The notes below the pieces were generated by a model. It was not told the DNA's origin. It worked only from the letters and a program-made list of their open reading frames with translations, and made no database searches. A stretch of DNA of 5,510 nucleotides from an uncultured Leucothrix sp. (GTDB taxonomy: Bacteria > Pseudomonadota > Gammaproteobacteria > Thiotrichales > Thiotrichaceae): NCBI GenBank assembly GCA_938004025.1, contig CALKXC010000375.1, positions 1 to 5,510 of the forward strand, given 5' to 3'. Both the position numbers and the translations under genes were made by a program. Below are positions 1 to 4,553 of this stretch, one piece after another (positions within the stretch are counted from its first letter, which is position 1; each line of letters begins with the position of its first letter).

Positions 1-393
1 GATACGGGCCTGGCTTGTTGGCTCTTGGGCATACGCTCTGCCGAGCAGGTTCGCCATCATGCGATGCGTGGCGCGTTATTCGAAAACCTTGTAGTGAGCG
101 AAGCGTATAAAGCGCTGTTTAACCAAGGTGAAGTGCCAGAAATTTGGTTTTGGCGAGACCGCAGTGGTCATGAGGTGGATATGGTGATTGAGCGCAATAG
201 CCAGTTTTTATCCGTTGAAATGAAGTCGGGAAGCACCTTGAGCCGGGATCAGTTTAAAGGGCTGAAGTTTTGGAATGAGCTGACGGGGAATGAAGGGCAA
301 TCAGCATTGGTTTACGGGGGAGAACAAGCTCAGCAGCGTCATGAGATTTCTGTGGTTCCTTGGCAGCAGATGGATGGATTATGGGCGGTTTAA
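1..393 (+). CDS. DUF4143-type AAA ATPase, C-terminal part (5' truncated)
   Basis: The reading frame is open from the first base, starting D-T-G-L-A-C-W-L-L-G, and stops at TAA 391-393. It is the last 130 codons of a longer gene; the TTG at 25 is not taken as the start because homology runs upstream of it. Recognised family features are the R-G-A-L-F-E-N-L-V-V-S-E stretch (codons 23-34), a W-R-D-x-x-G-x-E-V-D segment, and a PD-(D/E)XK-like core: Asp at codon 60, then E-x-K at codons 73 and 75. A K-S-G-x-T and a late V-Y-G-G follow. In this family an N-terminal AAA ATPase domain, outside the window here, precedes DUF4143. The cellular role is not settled; such genes are common, scattered and often accessory. 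Nothing in the visible part suggests frameshift or decay. GC is about 50% in the sampled line, unlike the AT-rich genes that follow. Confidence 0.88.
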   Translation, partial: DTGLACWLLGIRSAEQVRHHAMRGALFENLVVSEAYKALFNQGEVPEIWFWRDRSGHEVDMVIERNSQFLSVEMKSGSTLSRDQFKGLKFWNELTGNEGQSALVYGGEQAQQRHEISVVPWQQMDGLWAV

Positions 394-518
394 GATATTC
401 AGTAAAATATTCAACTGATCCATGATTCTTCAAATAGAACTGCAACACATGCAGGTACTATACTGCTTGGAAATTTTGGCTCAACTTACAAGCTATTCAT
501 GGTCTATCTCTAATAGTT

Positions 519-546
519 CAAGTATCTAGGTCTAGCACAGTACTTG
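519..546. repeat. Inverted repeat CAAGTA/TACTTG enclosing a TCTAG direct repeat, upstream of brnT
   Basis: CAAGTA (519-524) and TACTTG (541-546) are perfect 6-bp inverted arms 16 bp apart. Between them TCTAG occurs twice, at 525-529 and 531-535, separated by one G. The right arm overlaps the candidate -35. This could be a second binding site for the BrnA repressor or chance structure. Apart from this and a small CTGCA/TGCAG hairpin at 440-454, I see no gene or clear signal in the 185 bp between the ATPase gene and brnT. Confidence 0.25.
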
Positions 547-577
547 CAGTCGGAGTAATAAAGGTATATTTTATACT
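544..577 (+). promoter_or_regulatory. Candidate brnTA promoter
   Basis: A -35-like TTGCAG (544-549) lies 15 bp before TATATT (565-570), or 17 bp before TATTTT (567-572). Either -10 places the transcription start at about 576-580, essentially at the brnT ATG (579), so a leaderless or nearly leaderless message is possible. The only Shine-Dalgarno-like string, AAAGG at 560-564, is 14 nt from the ATG and would fall outside such a transcript. TATACT at 572-577 also resembles a -10 but would start transcription inside the gene. The assignment is by eye; both boxes deviate from consensus. Confidence 0.4.
564..576. promoter_or_regulatory. Dyad over the brnT -10, candidate BrnA operator
   Basis: GTATA-TTT-TATAC is an inverted repeat with perfect 5-bp arms and a 3-bp centre. 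It covers the candidate -10 and ends two bases before the brnT start codon. BrnA antitoxins are ribbon-helix-helix DNA-binding proteins that autoregulate their operon, and such proteins bind short dyads. A repressor here would block RNA polymerase directly. AT-rich promoter DNA gives such dyads by chance fairly often, so this is a proposal. Confidence 0.35.
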
Positions 578-578
578 C

Positions 579-842
579 ATGGCTATATTTGAGTTCGATG
601 AAGTAAAGAGTAAGGCAAATTTACAAAAACATGGAATAGACTTTCTTAGTGCTCAATTGCTTTGGAATGACCCAGAGGCCATAGAGGTTGAAGTTGCGTC
701 TGAAAACGAAGTTAGATTTATTGTCATTGGTATAATGAAACATAAGCACTGGTCTGCTGTTATTACCTATCGTGACGAAAAAATCAGGATAATTTCAGTT
801 AGGCGTTCGCGAAATAAAGAGGTAGCACTTTATGAAAGCTAA
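579..842 (+). CDS. brnT: BrnT family type II toxin (RelE-like ribonuclease)
   Basis: This 87-aa protein has the usual BrnT length and pattern. It has an N-terminal F-E-F-D-E-x-K-x-x-x-N-x-x-K-H-G block (residues 4-19), a F-x-x-A segment and N-D-P around residues 30-32. The C-terminal half R-F-I-V-I-G leads to I-R-I-I-S-V-R-R-S-R-x-K-E (about 68-80) and an E-x-x-x-Y near the end. BrnT proteins have a RelE-like fold and block translation by cleaving RNA in the cytoplasm until bound by BrnA. The ATG at 579 fits the family N-terminus, although its ribosome binding site is poor (AAAGG, 14 nt away). The stop overlaps the start of brnA by 11 bp. Toxin-first order is typical of brnTA. GC is about 37% over six sampled lines of the two genes, against about 50% or more on either side, which suggests horizontal acquisition. 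No key segment looks missing, so the toxin appears intact. Confidence 0.9.
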   Translation: MAIFEFDEVKSKANLQKHGIDFLSAQLLWNDPEAIEVEVASENEVRFIVIGIMKHKHWSAVITYRDEKIRIISVRRSRNKEVALYES

Positions 843-1095
843 AGAATTTGACAAAAAATTTGATGATAATAGTGAAGATATTATTGACGATCTCAAGCTG
901 TCCACGGTTCGTAAAATTAACCAAGAACAGAAACGCATTAACGTTGATTTTCCTTCATGGGTCGTAGACTCTCTGGATAAAGAAGCCGCTCGAATAGGGG
1001 TTACTCGCCAGTCTATTATTAAGGTTTGGCTCGTGGAAAGGTTACAGTTAGAGTCTGTAAACAAATCCAAGTACTTGGATACTGCCAGTGGTTGA
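832..1095 (+). CDS. brnA: BrnA family antitoxin, ribbon-helix-helix (CopG-like)
   Basis: This 87-aa protein starts inside the end of brnT. A good Shine-Dalgarno (AAAGAGG, 816-822) lies 9 nt before the ATG. The acidic, lysine-rich N-terminal third (residues 1-34) is where BrnA antitoxins generally contact the toxin. The rest is a ribbon-helix-helix unit: strand R-I-N-V-D-F-P (35-41), helix A about 42-56 (S-W-V-V-D-S-L-D-K-E-A-A-R-I-G), a turn G-V-T-R (56-59), and helix B about 58-71 ending V-E-R-L. BrnA neutralises BrnT in a tight complex and, as a dimer, represses the brnTA promoter. The TGA at 1093-1095 lies inside an inverted repeat. The assignment rests on both the fold pattern and the linkage to brnT. 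Confidence 0.9.
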   Translation: MKAKEFDKKFDDNSEDIIDDLKLSTVRKINQEQKRINVDFPSWVVDSLDKEAARIGVTRQSIIKVWLVERLQLESVNKSKYLDTASG

Positions 1096-1117
1096 GGTGC
1101 TTGCCATTGCCTCAGCC
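1090..1117 (+). terminator. Terminator-like stem-loop at the end of brnA
   Basis: GGTTGAGG (1090-1097) pairs with CCTCAGCC (1110-1117): 7 of 8 Watson-Crick pairs plus one G-U, around a 12-nt loop. A T-A pair (1089/1118) extends it. The brnA stop codon lies in the left arm. The following ATAATCAT has no T-run, so this is a poor intrinsic terminator. It may end transcription weakly, protect the 3' end of the message, or do neither. Confidence 0.4.
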
Positions 1118-1173
1118 ATAATCATGAAAGCTAAGCAAATGCTATGAAGGTATTTCAGTGGCTGTTAAAAGAA

Positions 1174-1202
1174 TATGATATTTCCGTAATGTTTCTAGAA
1201 AC
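1174..1202 (+). promoter_or_regulatory. Candidate dsbD promoter -10 with adjacent 12-bp perfect palindrome
   Basis: TATGAT (1174-1179) is a good -10 match, with only a weak -35 candidate upstream (TATTTC, 1151-1156, 17 bp). Transcription would start near 1186. GTTTCTAGAAAC (1191-1202) is a perfect 12-bp palindrome placed just after that start, where a repressor could act. TTGACT at 1205-1210 resembles a -35 but has no matching -10. Apart from these, the 176 bp between brnA and dsbD hold only a 30-codon ORF without a ribosome binding site and the stem-loop at 1234-1267. Confidence 0.3.
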
Positions 1203-1233
1203 TTTTGACTTGATACAGAAGACAATGCCAGCA

Positions 1234-1267
1234 TAAGCCAGCGCAATAGATATCAATCACTGGCTTA
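1234..1267 (+). repeat. 8-bp inverted repeat directly before the dsbD start codon
   Basis: TAAGCCAG (1234-1241) and CTGGCTTA (1260-1267) are perfect inverted arms around an 18-nt loop. The right arm ends four bases before the dsbD ATG and covers the place where a Shine-Dalgarno would be; none is visible there. If it folds in the message it could limit ribosome access. No T-run follows, so it is not an intrinsic terminator. Confidence 0.45.
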
Positions 1268-1271
1268 ATCA

Positions 1272-3335
1272 ATGTTTACTTGCCCCCATACCCAATCCAA
1301 ATACGACAAAACGAATGTCATAGTATGGGGCGCGGTTTGGGTATGGCTAATACTTGCTTTACTAATCTTTCTGCCCACCACAAGCAAAGCCCAAGACACC
1401 GCATCAGGCGATCACGTAACCGTCCGGTGGCTAGCCCCAGACACTTTCAGCGCAAACCAAACCGAACGAATCGGCTTCTACTTCGAGGTCGACCCAGAGT
1501 GGCACGTTTACTGGAAAAACGCTGGTGACTCCGGCGCCGCTCCCCGTTTCAAAGTGCAACCAGACGGCGCGACAACTGGTGATATCGAATGGCCATTCCC
1601 CGTCCGCCTGCCCATCGAACATCTAACCAATCTCGGCTACGAAGGCAACGTGGCCTACCTGTTACCCGTCACACCCGAAGCAAACGCTAAACAACTATCA
1701 CTAACAGTCGACCTCGAATGGCTAGTTTGCAAAATTGATTGCATCCCCGGTTTCGGACAAATGACGCTAACCCGGCCCGTCGGCAATAAGGCCAACTGGA
1801 AAGCTAATGATCTGGCTCTGCGCGATCAATTTCTCAAACAAGTGCCAAGTACCGACAGCCCCAGCCCGTGGACTGTCAGCAATATTTATGCCCTTGACGA
1901 AACCAAACTACAGTTAAATTTGAAGGCAGGCGGTAACAAAACAGATAGCATTCCGACTGTTTTTCCACTAGACGGTGACCTCATTACCGCTAAGCAGCCG
2001 GAAGTCACACAGAACAATGACGGTATCCAGCTAGTGTTTAATCGCGTGCCGGGAGCAAATTTAACAACCGATACGGATATGATCATCACCGATGGTCAGA
2101 GCGCTTGGCCTTTATCGCAGATTCCCATTTCCGCCGCACCGCCGCCATTATCAAACGAGTCATCGCAGCCGCTTTGGTTATTGGTCTTAGCCGCATTTGC
2201 CGGTGGGATTATTCTAAATCTAATGCCCTGTGTGTTTCCTGTTTTGTCCATCAAGCTACTGGGTCTGCTGGAAACGCCTGCGTCGAAACGCGTTCATGAG
2301 GCGATTGCCTACACCGCTGGTGTGTTGGCGACCTTCGCTGCGCTGGGTGGTTTATTGCTGTTATTACGCTCATCTGGAAACGCCATCGGCTGGGGGTTTC
2401 AACTGCAATCCGCCCCCGTGATTTTGGGGCTTATCGCCCTGTTCTGGCTCATGGCGTTGTCGTTTAGCGGCGTGTTTGAGTTCGGAAACCGGCTGATGAC
2501 GATGGCAGGCGATCAGCGTGGTGGCGCGTTCGTTACGGGCATGCTGGCCGTTTTCGTTGCTACACCTTGCACCGGCCCGTTTATGGGCGTGGCATTAGGC
2601 GCAGCAGCGGTACTACCCGCCACCTCAGCCATGGCCATTTTTTTAGGATTAGGCGCAGGGTTAGCCGCACCCTTCGTGCTGCTGTGTTTGTCGCCAGCAC
2701 TGCTTAATCGCTTACCCAAGCCCGGTGCATGGATGGAAACCTTACGCCAGTTTCTGGCATTTCCGCTTTATCTTACGGTTATTTGGCTACTGTGGGTGCT
2801 GGGGCGTTTAATGGGAGATTCTGGTTGGTTGATCGGTAGCTTGTTGATGCTCACGCTAGTATTCGCTATCTGGCTGGGCCGCTCGCAAAACCAAGTCCGT
2901 CGCTGGACTGCAGGTGGTATTGCTTTGGTCGCATTGGTTTTGGCATTCACCTCGGCCAAAACTATTAAGCCTCCTTCAGGGCAAACCACTGCATCCGCCA
3001 GCATGTGGCAATCGTTTGATTCTACAATGATCCAGCAAGCACGCGCCGACGGCCAAGCCGTGTTTGTAGACTACACTGCGGCATGGTGCATAACCTGTCA
3101 GGTGAATAAGAAACTGGTGCTGGATACCGAGCCGGTGCAGGCGCTGTTTAAAGAAAACAACGTGCTATTAGTTCGCGCTGACTGGACGCACCACGATCCA
3201 GCCATCACACAAGCACTTGAAGCGCTGGGCCGTAACTCACTGCCGGTATACGCATGGTATGCCGCTGGAACTAATCAAGTCGAGTTGCTGCCTCAAATAC
3301 TGCAGAAGCGGATGATCCGCAACCTGTTTGAATGA
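1272..3335 (+). CDS. dsbD: DsbD/ScsB-type thiol:disulfide interchange protein (transmembrane reductase)
   Basis: This inner-membrane protein moves electrons from cytoplasmic thioredoxin to periplasmic thiol proteins. It has 687 aa in the family's three parts. A signal peptide (residues about 16-40, ending S-K-A) precedes a periplasmic domain of about 45-290 with C153-x3-C157. The membrane core (about 300-561) has eight hydrophobic segments. C320 (L-M-P-C-V-F-P) and C433 (T-P-C-T-G-P) form its redox pair. The C-terminal thioredoxin domain (about 575-687) has W-C-I-T-C (C606, C609) and a cis-proline at about P658. All expected cysteines are present, so it should be functional. The periplasmic domain differs from E. 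coli DsbD (C-x5-C) and is closer to ScsB-type enzymes. ATG 1272 is the only possible start: an in-frame TAA ends at 1268 and no ATG, GTG or TTG occurs in the next 35 codons. No Shine-Dalgarno precedes it. The 5' third is C-rich over G, unlike the rest. The peroxiredoxin-like gene follows after 24 bp. Confidence 0.93.
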   Translation: MFTCPHTQSKYDKTNVIVWGAVWVWLILALLIFLPTTSKAQDTASGDHVTVRWLAPDTFSANQTERIGFYFEVDPEWHVYWKNAGDSGAAPRFKVQPDGATTGDIEWPFPVRLPIEHLTNLGYEGNVAYLLPVTPEANAKQLSLTVDLEWLVCKIDCIPGFGQMTLTRPVGNKANWKANDLALRDQFLKQVPSTDSPSPWTVSNIYALDETKLQLNLKAGGNKTDSIPTVFPLDGDLITAKQPEVTQNNDGIQLVFNRVPGANLTTDTDMIITDGQSAWPLSQIPISAAPPPLSNESSQPLWLLVLAAFAGGIILNLMPCVFPVLSIKLLGLLETPASKRVHEAIAYTAGVLATFAALGGLLLLLRSSGNAIGWGFQLQSAPVILGLIALFWLMALSFSGVFEFGNRLMTMAGDQRGGAFVTGMLAVFVATPCTGPFMGVALGAAAVLPATSAMAIFLGLGAGLAAPFVLLCLSPALLNRLPKPGAWMETLRQFLAFPLYLTVIWLLWVLGRLMGDSGWLIGSLLMLTLVFAIWLGRSQNQVRRWTAGGIALVALVLAFTSAKTIKPPSGQTTASASMWQSFDSTMIQQARADGQAVFVDYTAAWCITCQVNKKLVLDTEPVQALFKENNVLLVRADWTHHDPAITQALEALGRNSLPVYAWYAAGTNQVELLPQILQKRMIRNLFE

Positions 3336-3359
3336 ACACCCACCTTGGAGAATAGAAAC

Positions 3360-3980
3360 ATGTCTCACACTTTAAAAACACGAATTCAACAATTTGCACT
3401 GGCTGTCGCTTTCAGCCTACCCACACTGGCCATCGCTGCGGCACTGCCCGGAAAACCTGCGCCAGACTTCTCTGAAACAGATGCCAGTGGAGCGACGCAG
3501 TCATTGAGTGATTACAAAGGCCAATGGCTGGTGGTTGAGTGGTTTAACAAAGACTGCCCGTATGATCGCAAGCATTATGACAGCGGTAATATGCAGTCGC
3601 TTCAGAAGAAATACGCTGGCAAAAACGTTAAATGGTTAAACGTTATTTCATCGGCAAAAGGCAAGCAAGGCTATCTGGAGCCTGCAGAAGCAATGAGTGA
3701 AGCCAAATCTCATGATATGACCATCTCCGCGCCAATTCTGCTGGATACTGATGGCAGCATGGGGCGTGCTTATGGCGCTAAAACAACCCCTCACATGTTT
3801 GTGATTAACCCGGAAGGCGTGGTTGTTTACGCTGGAGCGATTGATAGTGATGACTCGTGGAGCCCAAGTTCTATCCCAGGTGCAACAAATTATGTTGCAG
3901 CCGCATTAGACGCGGGTATGAGTGGTAAGCCAATTAAGGTGGCTTCTTCTCGTGCGTATGGCTGTTCAGTAAAGTACTGA
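3360..3980 (+). CDS. Exported peroxiredoxin-like / thioredoxin-family protein (PRX_like1 type)
   Basis: The start is ATG 3360, not the in-frame TTG at 3345, because GGAG (3347-3350) sits 9 nt before it. The 206-aa product has a signal peptide (basic K-T-R, hydrophobic core about 11-24, likely cleavage after A-I-A at 26). An AhpC/thioredoxin-fold domain follows: P-G-K-P-A-P-D-F (30-37), W-F-N-K-D-C-P-Y with C66 at the peroxidatic or thioredoxin active-site position, G-K-Q-G-Y (101-105), Y-G-A-K-T-T-P-H (138-145, cis-Pro144) and Y-A-G-A-I-D. The C-terminus Y-G-C-S-V-K-Y carries C202, the only other cysteine in the mature protein, probably a resolving or partner cysteine. The active site lacks a C-x-x-C, so it is not a classical thioredoxin. 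Lying 24 bp after the dsbD-like gene, it is the likely periplasmic acceptor of that enzyme's electrons, possibly for peroxide reduction; this role is inferred. Confidence 0.88.
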   Translation: MSHTLKTRIQQFALAVAFSLPTLAIAAALPGKPAPDFSETDASGATQSLSDYKGQWLVVEWFNKDCPYDRKHYDSGNMQSLQKKYAGKNVKWLNVISSAKGKQGYLEPAEAMSEAKSHDMTISAPILLDTDGSMGRAYGAKTTPHMFVINPEGVVVYAGAIDSDDSWSPSSIPGATNYVAAALDAGMSGKPIKVASSRAYGCSVKY

Positions 3981-4048
3981 TTACGATTGATTCTGGCTAA
4001 TTGGGAATTGAAGTACCAATTGGTCAGATTTCAAAAGATGCAGTTAAA

Positions 4049-4080
4049 GTACGGGTGAAACTATGCCGTTTCACCCGTAC
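4049..4080 (-). terminator. Perfect 13-bp hairpin between convergent genes
   Basis: GTACGGGTGAAAC (4049-4061) and GTTTCACCCGTAC (4068-4080) are perfectly complementary around a 6-nt loop. On the minus strand the hairpin covers the last codons and the stop of the NTF2-like gene and is followed by TTTAAC, a short, weak T-tract. On the plus strand it is followed by CAACAAAG, so it is not a standard intrinsic terminator for the redox operon, though it may block read-through or trim 3' ends from both sides. A weaker AATTGG/CCAATT stem at 3999-4021 is the only other structure after the redox operon. Confidence 0.6.
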
Positions 4081-4426
4081 CAACAAAGCCCACCATGCGC
4101 GAAATAAGCTCACCATCCATTTCCACAAAATACTGACCGAGCTGGACCATCTCCTTGCCATCAGGCCCCATGCCGCCAAAAGATACGGTGGCGCGAGTTA
4201 TACCCGCAGTGCTATCGCTCGAAACCACCTTAGCTGACCAGCCAGGCGCACTTGCGCTAAACATGCCGACATATTCATTCAATGCGTCAATGCCATTAAT
4301 CGTTTCAGAAGTTCGTGGGTCATCATATTGAATGTTTGCAGTTACCGAGTTGGTGATTTTTTCAAGTCGTGCATCAGCAGCTTCAAGTTGCCATGCATCA
4401 AAAAAAGTAGAAATTGGGTCTGACAT
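4061..4426 (-). CDS. SnoaL-like / NTF2-superfamily small protein
   Basis: This 121-aa soluble protein has no signal peptide or membrane segment and no cysteine. Start ATG is at 4426-4424, with a strong AGGAG (4437-4433) six bases upstream. The pattern is that of the NTF2/SnoaL cone fold: an amphipathic N-terminal helix with F-x-x-A-W (residues 8-12), a second helix, Y-D-D-P (34-37), G-I-D-A-L-N-E-Y (45-52), then strands with alternating hydrophobics including Q-L-G-Q-Y-F-V-E-M-D (95-104). Members range from ketosteroid isomerase-like enzymes and polyketide cyclases to non-catalytic binding proteins. The sequence does not say which, so no substrate is proposed. It is convergent with the redox operon and divergent from the nuclease-like gene, and appears to be a single-gene unit. 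A plus-strand ORF over the same region looks like an antisense shadow. Confidence 0.8.
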   Translation of the reverse strand: MSDPISTFFDAWQLEAADARLEKITNSVTANIQYDDPRTSETINGIDALNEYVGMFSASAPGWSAKVVSSDSTAGITRATVSFGGMGPDGKEMVQLGQYFVEMDGELISRMVGFVGTGETA

Positions 4427-4455
4427 TGTTAGCTCCTAATTGTTGGGTAGGCTTC

Positions 4456-4461
4456 ATTGTA
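4456..4461 (-). promoter_or_regulatory. Candidate -10 for the NTF2-like gene
   Basis: Read on the minus strand this is TACAAT, a good -10 hexamer, placing transcription start about 20-25 bases before the gene's ATG and just upstream of its AGGAG. No convincing -35 is seen 16-18 bp further upstream, so it may need an activator or be a chance match. Confidence 0.3.
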
Positions 4462-4471
4462 CCTTAGAGCG

Positions 4472-4501
4472 TTGGCGAGCGAGAAAGGTGTAGTGTAAAA
4501 T
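4472..4501 (+). promoter_or_regulatory. Candidate promoter for the nuclease-like/ATPase genes
   Basis: TTGGCG (4472-4477) and TAAAAT (4496-4501) lie 18 bp apart, a reasonable sigma-70-like pair. Transcription would begin at about 4508, followed at once by the dyad at 4513-4531. This intergenic stretch (4427-4553) serves two divergent genes, and I see no other coding potential in it. Confidence 0.3.
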
Positions 4502-4512
4502 CATTTTGAGTG

Positions 4513-4531
4513 AGCTCTAATCATTAGATCT
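4513..4531. promoter_or_regulatory. 19-bp near-perfect dyad before the nuclease-like gene, candidate operator
   Basis: The core TCTAAT-C-ATTAGA (4516-4528) is a perfect odd-length palindrome. Two further matched pairs beyond one mismatch extend it to 19 bp (8 of 9 pairs). The one-base centre makes it a poor RNA hairpin but a plausible site for a dimeric DNA-binding protein. It lies immediately downstream of the candidate transcription start. A T-run (4531-4536) and an A-run follow. Confidence 0.3.
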
Positions 4532-4553
4532 TTTTTAAAAAGGTACGATCAGC

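Noticed and set aside
25..27. TTG at 25 as the start of the first gene.
   Set aside because: DUF4143 family sequence (D-T-G-L-A-C-W-L-L-G) continues upstream to the first base, so the gene is truncated by the window rather than starting there.
395..413. Direct repeat ATATTCA at 395-401 and 407-413 after the first gene.
   Set aside because: Short AT-rich repeat with no structure or context pointing to a function.
1144..1236. A 30-codon ORF (begins M-K-V-F-Q-W-L-L) between brnA and dsbD.
   Set aside because: It has no Shine-Dalgarno and no recognised family, and an ORF of this size is easily due to chance. It is not listed as a gene, but it is noted in the dsbD leader finding because its stop falls in the left arm of the inverted repeat.
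1090..1271. Possible integron attC site after the brnTA cassette.
   Set aside because: The stem at 1090-1117 is too short and simple, and no paired GTTRRRY/RYYYAAC core sites with the usual spacing are visible.
1064..1420. The peptide D-T-A-S-G occurs both at the end of BrnA and just after the DsbD signal peptide.
   Set aside because: The codons differ at most positions, so this is coincidence rather than a duplication.
3345..3359. TTG at 3345 as the start of the peroxiredoxin-like gene.
   Set aside because: It lies within the Shine-Dalgarno region (GGAG 3347-3350) that serves ATG 3360, and the signal peptide begins properly from the ATG.
4001..4237. A 78-codon plus-strand ORF overlapping the NTF2-like gene.
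   Set aside because: It is antisense to a well-supported minus-strand gene with a strong ribosome site, has no family resemblance and starts from a non-ATG codon (TTG) without a Shine-Dalgarno.
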